From an uncultured Saprospiraceae bacterium (lineage in GTDB: Bacteria; Bacteroidota; Bacteroidia; Chitinophagales; Saprospiraceae), in contig CALJKQ010000117.1 of NCBI GenBank assembly GCA_937973565.1, positions 1 through 44,069 of the forward strand: a stretch of DNA of 44,069 nucleotides, in the 5' to 3' direction. Each line of letters starts with the position of its first letter. Position 1 is the stretch's first letter. Made by a program: the position numbers and the translations under genes. Shown piece after piece: positions 1 to 6,994 of this stretch. Under the pieces are notes generated by a model. It ran no database searches, was not told the origin of the DNA, and saw nothing but the letters and a program-made list of their open reading frames with translations.

Positions 1-1
1 G

Positions 2-181
2 ATGATCCATAACGCTGAAAATATAAATGATTTAAGAATACCGCCTGCGAACCACCTAAAAAAACTCAGAGGTGAACTACCTGACTTTTATAGCATTCGA
101 ATTCATGATCAGTGGAGAATTATATTTAATTGGCAAAGTAACAATGCCGGAAACGTAGAAATAACAGATTATCATGAGTAA
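2..181 (+). CDS. higB: HigB/RelE-type toxin, C-terminal part (cut by window edge)
   Basis: The first bases encode, in frame from position 2, the last 59 residues of a HigB-like toxin. Family members are ribosome-dependent mRNA endonucleases of about 90 residues, so roughly the first third lies outside the window. Recognisable segments are HNAENINDLRIPPANHL, YSIRIHDQWRIIFNW and the closing VEITDYHE, which match the conserved C-terminal half of the HigB/RelE superfamily. The stop codon overlaps the start of the antitoxin gene by 8 bases (174-181), the usual toxin-first order of higBA loci, implying translational coupling. The ATG at position 2 is an internal methionine and is not proposed as the start. 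The call is confident on family; activity cannot be judged without the N-terminal part. Confidence 0.8.
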   Translation: MIHNAENINDLRIPPANHLKKLRGELPDFYSIRIHDQWRIIFNWQSNNAGNVEITDYHE

Positions 182-461
182 ATTAAATAATATACATCCC
201 GGTGAAATTCTTGAAGAAGAATTCCTCAAACCCATGGGCATAACTGCTTATAAACTATCTCAAGCAATTGGAGTACCACAAACAAGAACAAGTCAAATCC
301 TTAAAGGTCGAAGAAGGATAACAGCTGACACTGCATTGAGATTGGCAAAATTTTTTGGCACTTCGTCTAAGTTTTGGCTTGGACTTCAAAACGATTTTGA
401 CATAGAAGAAGAAAAACAAAATATAAAGAAAGAATTGGAATTAATAGAAACAGTTCGTTAA
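174..461 (+). CDS. higA: HigA-family antitoxin, XRE-type HTH protein
   Basis: This 95-residue protein is the partner antitoxin of the preceding HigB. It starts with NIHPGEILEEEFLKPMGIT, the signature opening of the HigA/VapI family, followed by a Cro/C1-type helix-turn-helix at about residues 24-65, with LSQAIGVPQTRTSQILKG as the core and ITADTALRLAKFFGTS as the third and fourth helices. The C-terminal segment is acidic and charged. HigA proteins bind and neutralise HigB and repress their own operon through the helix-turn-helix. The gene begins 8 bases inside the toxin gene, so the two are cotranscribed. Length is normal for the family. The role is inferred from family and context. Confidence 0.88.
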   Translation: MSKLNNIHPGEILEEEFLKPMGITAYKLSQAIGVPQTRTSQILKGRRRITADTALRLAKFFGTSSKFWLGLQNDFDIEEEKQNIKKELELIETVR

Positions 462-483
462 AAAACAGGATTGAACAATTGCT

Positions 484-505
484 GCGATGGTAATTTCGCT
501 ATCGC
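484..505 (+). terminator. possible weak terminator hairpin after higA
   Basis: A 7-bp stem (484-490 with 499-505, one G-U pair) with an 8-base loop sits 23 bases after the higA stop and is followed by TTCTT. It could end the higBA transcript, but the T-run is short and imperfect. Confidence 0.3.
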
Positions 506-564
506 TTCTTCCATAACATAGTCTAGAAGTTACACGCTATACTAAAACACACCCCTTGAATAAA

Positions 565-1659
565 ATGAAATTAAAAATACAAAATACCTTCATCCTTTGC
601 TGCACATTTTTACTAGTCGCAACCATCTCTTGTCATAGTAAAAGTCAGTTTAATCCAGAAAATAAGATAGTACAAATCAAAACGGATAGCCTATCATTGA
701 AATTCACCACAGGTGTGCGATCCATTTTAGAAGATAGCAAAGGAAATATTTGGTTTGGCAGCTACAACGAAGGAGCATGTTTGCTTCAGAATGGGAAACT
801 TCATTATTTCACCACAGAAAACGGCTTAAGTAATAATCAGGTTAGAAATATTTATGAAGACAAAAATGGCGTCATTTGGTTTGAATGTGGCATGGGTTTA
901 AGTACCTATGCCCATGAAAAAATGGCTGTGTTTAATGAAAGAAATTATAATACCCCAAAACAAGCGAAATTGTCTAATACTGACCTTTGGTTTAAAAGTG
1001 ATGCATCATTTGGCAATAGCCAACTTGAAAAAAAATCAGGGGTCTATCAATATGATGGAAAAGAGCTTTATTACCACCCTTTTGTTATTACGGACAAATC
1101 CGGACAAGAGATTCCCTGGGAAAAATCAACAGACTTTGTAAGAAGTAAAAATGGAATGATTTGGTTTGGTGCCTATAGTGAATTGATTGGGTACGACGGC
1201 AAACAATTAATAAGTTTCAACAATGAATCGGTAGGATTAAATGGCACCACCGAAAATCTCCACATCAGATCTTTAATGGAAGACAGCAAAGGCAATCTAT
1301 GGATTGGAAACAATTGTGGTGGAGGTCGCAGTGGAATTGGTGTACTAAAATATGATGGTAAAAATTTCATTCAATTTACCAAACAACATCATTTAAGAAC
1401 AGATGACACAGGAGGCAATTCTTTAGACAAAGTTTTTTCTATGTGCGAAGACAACTCGGGCAACATTTGGTTTGGAACCAACGAATCAGGGGCCTGGCGT
1501 TACGACGGACATTCTATAAAAAATTATACAAAAGAGCAAGGCCTGGATAGCGGTATTGTTTGGGTAATTTACAAAAGCAAATCCGGTGAATTATGGTTGG
1601 GAGGTGGACCCAATGGGGTGTATAGTTTTAATGGTACGACTTTTGAAAGAAAATACTAA
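565..1659 (+). CDS. Two-component-regulator-type beta-propeller lipoprotein or secreted protein
   Basis: This is a 364-residue exported protein made almost entirely of propeller blades of the Reg_prop type. The N-terminus has lysines, a hydrophobic stretch and TISCHS, a possible but non-ideal lipobox. Repeated blade motifs ending in [ND]G-x-[IL]W[FL]G are visible: ILEDSKGNIWFGS, IYEDKNGVIWFEC, GMIWFGAY, LMEDSKGNLWIGN, MCEDNSGNIWFGT and a final SGELWLGGG. In larger relatives such propellers form the periplasmic sensing half of hybrid histidine kinases. Here there is no kinase, regulator or membrane helix after the propeller, so it is a stand-alone sensor-like or binding protein. I chose the ATG at 565 rather than a TTG at 556 because it gives a normal signal peptide. 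The ligand is unknown. Confidence 0.8.
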   Translation: MKLKIQNTFILCCTFLLVATISCHSKSQFNPENKIVQIKTDSLSLKFTTGVRSILEDSKGNIWFGSYNEGACLLQNGKLHYFTTENGLSNNQVRNIYEDKNGVIWFECGMGLSTYAHEKMAVFNERNYNTPKQAKLSNTDLWFKSDASFGNSQLEKKSGVYQYDGKELYYHPFVITDKSGQEIPWEKSTDFVRSKNGMIWFGAYSELIGYDGKQLISFNNESVGLNGTTENLHIRSLMEDSKGNLWIGNNCGGGRSGIGVLKYDGKNFIQFTKQHHLRTDDTGGNSLDKVFSMCEDNSGNIWFGTNESGAWRYDGHSIKNYTKEQGLDSGIVWVIYKSKSGELWLGGGPNGVYSFNGTTFERKY

Positions 1660-1762
1660 GAAGAAGTAGCATTAAACATGAACAGCTTTGAAGTAGTAGT
1701 AAAACTGAATCTTTATTGATGCAATAAATAGCCAAATTCCCGGCATCTACAAAATAAAAAAA

Positions 1763-2119
1763 ATGAAACTAGAAAACCGTAGACAGAAAGTAACACCACT
1801 ACCCAAATTTTTTATCAGACTGGGGCGTTATGCATTATTTGCTTTTGGTTTAATAGTCTTTTCCGTTTTATTTGGAACTATCGGTTATCATCATTTTGGA
1901 GGGATTTCCTGGCTTGACAGTTTCCATATGGCTTGTATGATTTTAACAGGGATGGGACCCGTTGTAGAAATGACTTCGCCAACTGCTAAAATATTTTCAT
2001 CATTTTATGCTTTATATAGCGGAGTTGCGTTTTTGAGTATAACAGCAGTTTTCTTTGCACCTATCATTCATAGACTTCTACATATCTTGCACATTGAGCA
2101 AAACGACACTGAAATTTAA
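1763..2119 (+). CDS. Small two-helix membrane protein resembling a K+ channel pore module
   Basis: This 118-residue protein has a basic N-terminus, a first membrane helix at about residues 21-42, a re-entrant-like segment (GISWLDSFHMACMILTGMGP) and a second membrane helix at about 76-104, ending in a short charged tail. The arrangement helix, pore loop, helix and the spacing SWLDSFH..T-G-M-G-P match the two-transmembrane ion channel fold, with TGMGP where potassium channels have T-V-G-Y-G. I know of similar small proteins in Bacteroidota and Proteobacteria annotated as hypothetical. Ion conduction is inference: the altered filter may mean non-selective or no transport. It is a single gene with no clear operon partner. 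Confidence 0.6.
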   Translation: MKLENRRQKVTPLPKFFIRLGRYALFAFGLIVFSVLFGTIGYHHFGGISWLDSFHMACMILTGMGPVVEMTSPTAKIFSSFYALYSGVAFLSITAVFFAPIIHRLLHILHIEQNDTEI

Positions 2120-2378
2120 CGGTTAGAGGATAAAAACAACCAATAACACGAGGCTGTTGACACTTAATATGTCAGTTAGTCCTTAAATTGGTAAAATCAT
2201 CCTATGTAGTATCAATTCCCACCCCATAAAGTCCTTCCTTTAAAGAGCCTCCAGGATCATTGAAAATTGCAATGCACCGTCGTTAACCCATGTATATGCT
2301 AAATTACTGCACAATTCAATTGATCTGCTAAATAAATGTTAATTCCCCCACATATTAACACAATCTGCATTCTTTGGC

Positions 2379-2386
2379 TAATTTTG
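2379..2386 (+). promoter_or_regulatory. Bacteroidota -7 promoter box TAATTTTG
   Basis: TAATTTTG matches the phylum's TAnnTTTG -7 consensus, 20 bases before the ATG at 2407. It lies inside the in-frame extension that would start with TTG at 2374, which supports the ATG as the true start. No good -33 TTTG is seen. Confidence 0.4.
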
Positions 2387-2406
2387 ATAGTACAATCAAC
2401 TGCCTC

Positions 2407-4203
2407 ATGAGAAAAGTGTTTCCCATTTTTGCCTTCCTGCTTCTGACTTTCCAGCTTGCATGCCAAATAAACTATTCCCCGGAAACCCTCGAAAAAATAA
2501 AGGAGGTTGAAAATAATATTAGCGGTCCCATTCTGGTAAACGATGAAAAGCCTGTGCATATCCTGGATCGAATGGCGCAATACAATGTCAAAGGCCTGAG
2601 TTTGGCAGTAATTGAAGACTACAAAGTTGTATGGGCCAAAGGTTATGGCTGGGCAGATGAGGCAGAAAAAAGACCCATGACGACCGAAACTCTATTTGAG
2701 CCGGGCTCCATTTCCAAATCGCTCAATGCGGTGGGCATCCTCAAATTGGCACAAGACAAAAAACTGGACCTATACACAGACATCAATGCTTACCTCAAGT
2801 CCTGGAAATTTCCGTACGACTCTCTTTCCAATGGCAAACAAATCACACTGGCCCATTTATTGAGTCATACAGCCGGGCTTACGGTGCATGGTTTTCCCGG
2901 TCACGACATCAAAGGGCCGGTGCCGACCTTGCTCCAGGTTTTGGATGGCATTCCTCCTTCATTTACTCCTGCTGTAAGGAGTGAATTCGAACCGGGACTG
3001 AGGTATCAATATTCAGGTGGTGGTACCTCCATCTCACAAGTGATCCTCACCGACCTGGTACAACAGCCTTACGAAAAATGGATGTACGACAATGTCTTGA
3101 AACCGATCGGTATGGTCAACAGTACCTACGCACAGCCTCCTTCACCCGAAACACAGCGCAAATGTGCCACAGCTTACAGCATGGAAGGTGTGCCGCTCTC
3201 GGGTAAATTCCACGTTTATCCGGAACAAGCTGCTGCCGGTTTGTGGATGACACCTACCGACCTGGGTCAATACATTATTGATATGCAACAGGCTTATCAT
3301 GGCAAGCCATCCAAAGTGCTCAATGCAGATATGGTCAAACTTCATCTAACACCTTATATTGACCAAAATGCCGCCATGGGCACCTTCATTGAAGATCATG
3401 GTGGTGCTCTTTATTTTCAACATGGAGCCGGTAATGATGGTTTTTGTGGGCAATTTTACGGCAGCCTCAGCGATGGCAAAGGGGTAGTAATTTTCCTCAA
3501 TACAGACAATGGCAGGATTCTCAGTGAAGTGATCAACAGCGTGGCCAAAGCATACACTTGGAAAAACTTTTACAACGAGCCCATCAGAAAAACGAGTATT
3601 GCCGTTGATGAAAAATTGTTGTTATCCTACGAAGGCATATACATCTATGAAAACACCTGGGCCGCTGTTGGAAAGAAGGACAATGACTACCATTTCTTTA
3701 CGCCCTGGACCTATGCCAAAATGCATTTTACCACGCCTACAAAATTCTTCAATGTAGAGTTCAGAGCTGTTAAAGAGTTTATCAAAGACCAAAACGGCAA
3801 TGTGATAGCATATACCCGTACTGTGGGTGACAAAACCTATCCCACAGCTCAAAAAATAATAAATATCGATACGCTCCAACTGGCAAGTTCCACCATCTCA
3901 GAAATTGGCTGGTACTTGCTGGAAATAAAGAATTTTCAACAATCGTTGTCTTATTTCAAAAGGGGCGTTTCCTTATATCCTGAAGACCACAACATGGCCA
4001 TCAATCTGGCCCACCTGTACTTGTTCAACAATGAGTATGAAAAAGCCAAAGAGATATACCAGGCCCACCGCAAGGAATGGGTCCGTCCAGATTATAACGG
4101 GGAAAGCCTGATGCGGGATGACTACCATTACCTCAAACAAAAAAACTACGACCTGACGCTGATGGATCGTTTGTTTGATGAGTTAAAGATTGCGAAAAAC
4201 TAA
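2407..4203 (+). CDS. Serine beta-lactamase-fold hydrolase with C-terminal TPR-like tail
   Basis: The 598-residue product belongs to the beta-lactamase/penicillin-binding family (class C/esterase-like, PF00144). It has an exported N-terminus (MRKVFPIFAFLLLTFQLAC). The catalytic S-x-x-K is S101-I-S-K104 in EPGSISKS, the second motif is Y202-S-G204 where Y-x-N is usual, and the KTG-equivalent is H339-G-A-G. After the catalytic domain (about 50-395) comes a beta-rich region and then, at about 500-580, helices resembling tetratricopeptide repeats (EIGWYLLEIKNFQQSLSYFKRG and NLAHLYLFNNEYEKAKEIY). The protein is expected to be periplasmic or anchored and to hydrolyse an ester or amide bond; the substrate cannot be told. 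Resistance to beta-lactams should not be assumed, as most members are esterases or peptidases. It stands alone on the + strand. Confidence 0.88.
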   Translation: MRKVFPIFAFLLLTFQLACQINYSPETLEKIKEVENNISGPILVNDEKPVHILDRMAQYNVKGLSLAVIEDYKVVWAKGYGWADEAEKRPMTTETLFEPGSISKSLNAVGILKLAQDKKLDLYTDINAYLKSWKFPYDSLSNGKQITLAHLLSHTAGLTVHGFPGHDIKGPVPTLLQVLDGIPPSFTPAVRSEFEPGLRYQYSGGGTSISQVILTDLVQQPYEKWMYDNVLKPIGMVNSTYAQPPSPETQRKCATAYSMEGVPLSGKFHVYPEQAAAGLWMTPTDLGQYIIDMQQAYHGKPSKVLNADMVKLHLTPYIDQNAAMGTFIEDHGGALYFQHGAGNDGFCGQFYGSLSDGKGVVIFLNTDNGRILSEVINSVAKAYTWKNFYNEPIRKTSIAVDEKLLLSYEGIYIYENTWAAVGKKDNDYHFFTPWTYAKMHFTTPTKFFNVEFRAVKEFIKDQNGNVIAYTRTVGDKTYPTAQKIINIDTLQLASSTISEIGWYLLEIKNFQQSLSYFKRGVSLYPEDHNMAINLAHLYLFNNEYEKAKEIYQAHRKEWVRPDYNGESLMRDDYHYLKQKNYDLTLMDRLFDELKIAKN

Positions 4204-4243
4204 GGGCAAAGGAAAAAATTAACTATTCTTTTTCAAAACCCTC

Positions 4244-4470
4244 TTAACCCCAGTCCGGCATACTATCGATAATGGGCAACAGGCTTCGTCCGTATTCTGA
4301 TATCTTATATTCTGCCCTGGGAGGTATTGATCGTCTTCCCGTGAGAAAAACAACAATCATCCTCTACTTTTTCCACTATTTGGTTAAAAATTACCCTTTC
4401 TGCTCGGTTTTTACCATCCAAATGCGAGAATTTTACCTCTTTTTGATAAAAACATCCTATCTCAGGCCCT
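4244..4470 (-). pseudogene. Decayed HxlR-type transcriptional regulator
   Basis: On the reverse strand, 4244-4324 reads PPRAEYKISEYGRSLLPI then IDSMPDWG and a stop, which is the conserved C-terminal end of HxlR-family winged-helix regulators (compare the usual PPKVEYSLTELGRSLLPIL). Upstream, pieces of the same family appear in shifting frames with stops between them: VEKVEDD where LRELEEDG is expected, LDGKN, and RGKILAFGW near where GGKWKILILWHL is expected. No continuous reading frame or start remains. I conclude this is a gene remnant broken by several frameshifts and stops. It occupies about half of the otherwise empty 4204-4750 gap; I see no gene in the rest of that gap. The left boundary is firm and the right boundary approximate. 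Confidence 0.7.
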
Positions 4471-4700
4471 TCTATTGCCGCTACCTTTGTTGGGTAATCT
4501 TTTGAAAACCTGTTTTGCTAATATGGCTGTGTTTCAAGGCAAACGTAAAAAGAAATCTGTTGGACAAAGGTTCATCCACCTAAAAACATGCATTTGATCA
4601 TTGTATTTTTTCTATGCGCCCAGGCCCAAAATAAACAATATCAATGACCCCATTTTTTTACGCCAATTAAAATAAAGTAAGCTCAAAATTGTATTTTACT

Positions 4701-4714
4701 CCCGGATATCCGGG
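4701..4714. promoter_or_regulatory. Perfect 14-bp palindrome upstream of the 4751 gene
   Basis: CCCGGATATCCGGG is perfectly self-complementary and lies 36 bases before the ATG at 4751. It could be an operator for a dimeric regulator, or a small hairpin in the leader. No partner regulator is identified. Confidence 0.3.
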
Positions 4715-4750
4715 CTTTACCTAATATTCAAACAACTAAAATCACTTAAC

Positions 4751-5551
4751 ATGAAAACACTTCTATTTACAGCAATGGTAGTTTTACTATCTGCCTTTTC
4801 AGCCGATTACAATGTGTGTGCCGCACAAAACCCTTATGGTGAGGTAAATTTTGTAAAAATCAAGCCCAACATGAATGAGAGTTTTTTGATCGACATGAAA
4901 ACCTCTAAAAGATTGGCCAATGCCCGAAAAGCAAACAAGACCATCAATTCCTGGCAGTTGTACCGCAGAACCTATCCCAGAGGTATGAATGTAGACTACG
5001 ACTACGCAACTCTTTCAGTCTTTCCCAGCGGCGTTGAAATGAAAGCAGAAGGCACCTGGGACTCCGGAGTCAGAGAACTAAGCGTAAAAGAAATCAGCGA
5101 CTTTTTAACCTCTCTGGGCAATGTACGCACCATTGTAGCAACCGATCTTTATACCTACAGAATGGGAGTCGGCACAAACATTGTACCCGGCGAGTATGTC
5201 CAACTCAATTTGATTAAAACAAAACCAGGCAACGATGATGCTTACGAAAAACTATTGGAAAGCATGAAGCCGGTGGTTGAGGAGTGCATCAAAAATGGAG
5301 AACTGAAAGGATTCAACGTATGGAAACGCACCTACCAAACCAATGTGGGCACAGAGAATAATTACACCGTTACCTTCAGCTTCTCAACCCTTGATCAGGC
5401 CTTGTCATGGGCCAGCGGCAAAACCAATCTGAAAGATGAATACAAAAAAATATTCCCCAAAGAAGATATCAGTGTTTACAACGCTAAACTGAGAGAACTC
5501 AGAGATGTCGTTTCCCAGGAACTTTGGGAACTGGTGGATGTTACAGATTAA
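4751..5551 (+). CDS. Secreted protein with two similar alpha/beta modules, function unknown
   Basis: The 266-residue product has a signal peptide (MKTLLFTAMVVLLSAFSADYNVCAAQ). The mature part seems to contain a duplication: residues about 30-92 (VNFVKIKPNMNESF...SWQLYRRTYPRG..YDYATLSVF) and about 148-212 (VQLNLIKTKPGNDDAY...GFNVWKRTYQTN..NNYTVTFSF) share the pattern strand, helix, W-x-[RK]-R-T-Y turn and strand. This layout resembles ferredoxin-like dimeric alpha/beta barrel proteins, but no catalytic residues are recognised. The gene is single, flanked upstream by a palindrome and downstream by a strong hairpin, so it is probably monocistronic. The fold assignment is an inference from pattern only. 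Confidence 0.7.
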   Translation: MKTLLFTAMVVLLSAFSADYNVCAAQNPYGEVNFVKIKPNMNESFLIDMKTSKRLANARKANKTINSWQLYRRTYPRGMNVDYDYATLSVFPSGVEMKAEGTWDSGVRELSVKEISDFLTSLGNVRTIVATDLYTYRMGVGTNIVPGEYVQLNLIKTKPGNDDAYEKLLESMKPVVEECIKNGELKGFNVWKRTYQTNVGTENNYTVTFSFSTLDQALSWASGKTNLKDEYKKIFPKEDISVYNAKLRELRDVVSQELWELVDVTD

Positions 5552-5567
5552 TATGCGATTCCTATTT

Positions 5568-5612
5568 GATAGCTGACCGTATTTGTCCATGAATGAAATA
5601 TGGTCAGCTATC
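5568..5612 (+). terminator. Long hairpin after the 5551 stop, probable terminator
   Basis: A 16-bp stem (5568-5583 with 5597-5612, one G-U pair) closes a 13-base loop and is followed by AGATTTTA. It starts 16 bases after the stop codon. The T-run is imperfect, but stem length and position favour transcript termination or 3'-end protection. Confidence 0.6.
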
Positions 5613-5656
5613 AGATTTTACTTATAAATAGTACCCGGTTGTTGGCAACTTAGCCC

Positions 5657-5664
5657 TATCTTTG
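5657..5664 (+). promoter_or_regulatory. -7 promoter box TATCTTTG very close to the start codon
   Basis: TATCTTTG ends only 8 bases before the ATG at 5673. If used with normal spacing the transcript would begin within a few bases of the start codon. Confidence 0.45.
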
Positions 5665-5672
5665 AAAGATAA

Positions 5673-6686
5673 ATGCAGCTTAAAACTCATTATCCCATTT
5701 TTAAATATTTTGCAGGAATTTTCCTGCTTATTGCACCTATCTTAACCTGCAATGCCCAAATTAATCCCGATCGCTCTATTGACACTATCAATCAAATCGG
5801 TAAAGAATTATCAGGGTACGACTTCTACCCTGAAAAGGAATACAAAAAGTTCATTTCCATTTCCTGCAACAAGGATGAACTCATTGTGAAGGAAACCATT
5901 GGTCTGCATGACATGCCTGTCACCACAGACATTTATAAAATGGCTTTCAAAGACATCAGCCTCCGGTTTCCACTCAATATCCAATCTCACAATTACAAGG
6001 AAGTATTCAAATGGTTCAAAGTAGATGAAAAGGGATCAGATACACTGCTCAACTCTTATACAGATATGGTCTATCTCAATTTGCTGCCCTCTTTTCAACC
6101 CAAGGAAATAGCAGAAAAACACAACCATTGGGGCCAAATACTGAGTCGCAACATCCTTTATCTTTCCTACAGCCAAACCCTGGGCAAACCTGGCCACGGA
6201 CAATTGGATTCAATCTATGCTGTGGTAAGAGATGATCATAAAATAAGACTGGATTTTGCAAAATGTATGGGCGGCAAGCCATACAACCAACTTGACTCAC
6301 TTCCCACTCTGAATCAAACTACTGAAATAAACGCTGCCATTAATTCCCTGGTCAAGCAAAAATTTTATGCTGAGCTCAAAGCAGAAACAGAAGGCATGCC
6401 ATTGGACATCTACTTTCAAATAACACCCAACGGCAATGCTACCAACATTTACTCCAATCAAAAAGTCTTTTGGTTTTACGATTTTTTAGATGATCAGAAA
6501 AACAGATTTGAAATCATGAACCAGGGCGGTTCCACCTCGTTCTTTGCCAACCTCCAAAAATCAATTGGATTTACCAAAGCAGAAACCCTAAATGCGATTA
6601 CTGACCTAATTCAAAGTCTCAACTTCACACCCGGCATGATAAACAATAAAAAGGTGGCGACTGTACATAAAATCACGATCAGGTAG
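5673..6686 (+). CDS. Secreted protein with TonB-C-terminal-like end, function unknown
   Basis: The 337-residue product has a signal peptide (about 1-29, ending TCNAQ). Residues 30-230 match no family I recognise. The C-terminal 100 residues have the layout of the TonB C-terminal fold found in many Bacteroidota periplasmic proteins: DIYFQITPNGNATNIYSN, then a helix ending ALNAITDLIQSLNFTPGMI, then NKKVATVHKITI as the last strand. Such domains in this phylum often occur outside true TonB proteins; no membrane anchor or proline-rich spacer is present, so this is not an energising TonB. The gene seems monocistronic, with a -7 box at once upstream and a hairpin-rich repeat downstream. Confidence 0.7.
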   Translation: MQLKTHYPIFKYFAGIFLLIAPILTCNAQINPDRSIDTINQIGKELSGYDFYPEKEYKKFISISCNKDELIVKETIGLHDMPVTTDIYKMAFKDISLRFPLNIQSHNYKEVFKWFKVDEKGSDTLLNSYTDMVYLNLLPSFQPKEIAEKHNHWGQILSRNILYLSYSQTLGKPGHGQLDSIYAVVRDDHKIRLDFAKCMGGKPYNQLDSLPTLNQTTEINAAINSLVKQKFYAELKAETEGMPLDIYFQITPNGNATNIYSNQKVFWFYDFLDDQKNRFEIMNQGGSTSFFANLQKSIGFTKAETLNAITDLIQSLNFTPGMINNKKVATVHKITIR

Positions 6687-6837
6687 TAAACCTTTTCATA
6701 CATTTTAACTCCCTATTACAACCAATAATTATATTTTATTTTGAAGGTAATTTCTGCATTTTAAAATCTTCCTTCTACATCCAAGGCAACACGAATCCGT
6801 TGTCTAGACTCCGATAGCACTTCTCAAAAATGGATTT

Positions 6838-6944
6838 GTCGTTGCTGCTCGCAGTGCTCGCAGTTCCTTCACTAAATTAAACTGTCGTTTAATTTTTTCG
6901 ACTGCGTCGAAATCGTTCCGTCACATCTCCGATAACGCTTATCG
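6838..6944 (+). repeat. Structured hairpin repeat, copy A
   Basis: This is a member of a family also seen at 14529-14640, 14641-14733 (inverted) and 14824-14937. After GTCGTTG comes a 19-base imperfect hairpin (6845-6863, only CTGC/GCAG outer pairs kept), then TTCCTTCACT, a hairpin with stem AAATTAAA/TTTAATTT and loop CTGTCG (6874-6895), a hairpin TTCGAC/GTCGAA (6897-6911), ATCGTTCCGTCA and a hairpin CGATAA/TTATCG (6930-6944). It lies between converging genes. The rest of the 6687-6994 gap holds a short direct repeat, GATAGCGCGTC (6959 and 6973), and nothing else recognised. Confidence 0.8.
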
Positions 6945-6994
6945 CATGTCCCCTCTTAGATAGCGCGTCCCGGATAGCGCGTCTCGCGTCTCCG

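Noticed and set aside
2157..2173. Small inverted repeat TGACA/TGTCA after the channel-like gene
   Set aside because: A 5-bp stem without a T-run is too weak to call a terminator.
2374..2406. Upstream TTG start for the beta-lactamase-fold gene
   Set aside because: It would place 11 residues before the signal peptide and overlaps a -7 promoter box.
4272..4505. 77-codon + strand reading frame
   Set aside because: It runs antisense to the HxlR remnant, has no family resemblance and no promoter or start context.
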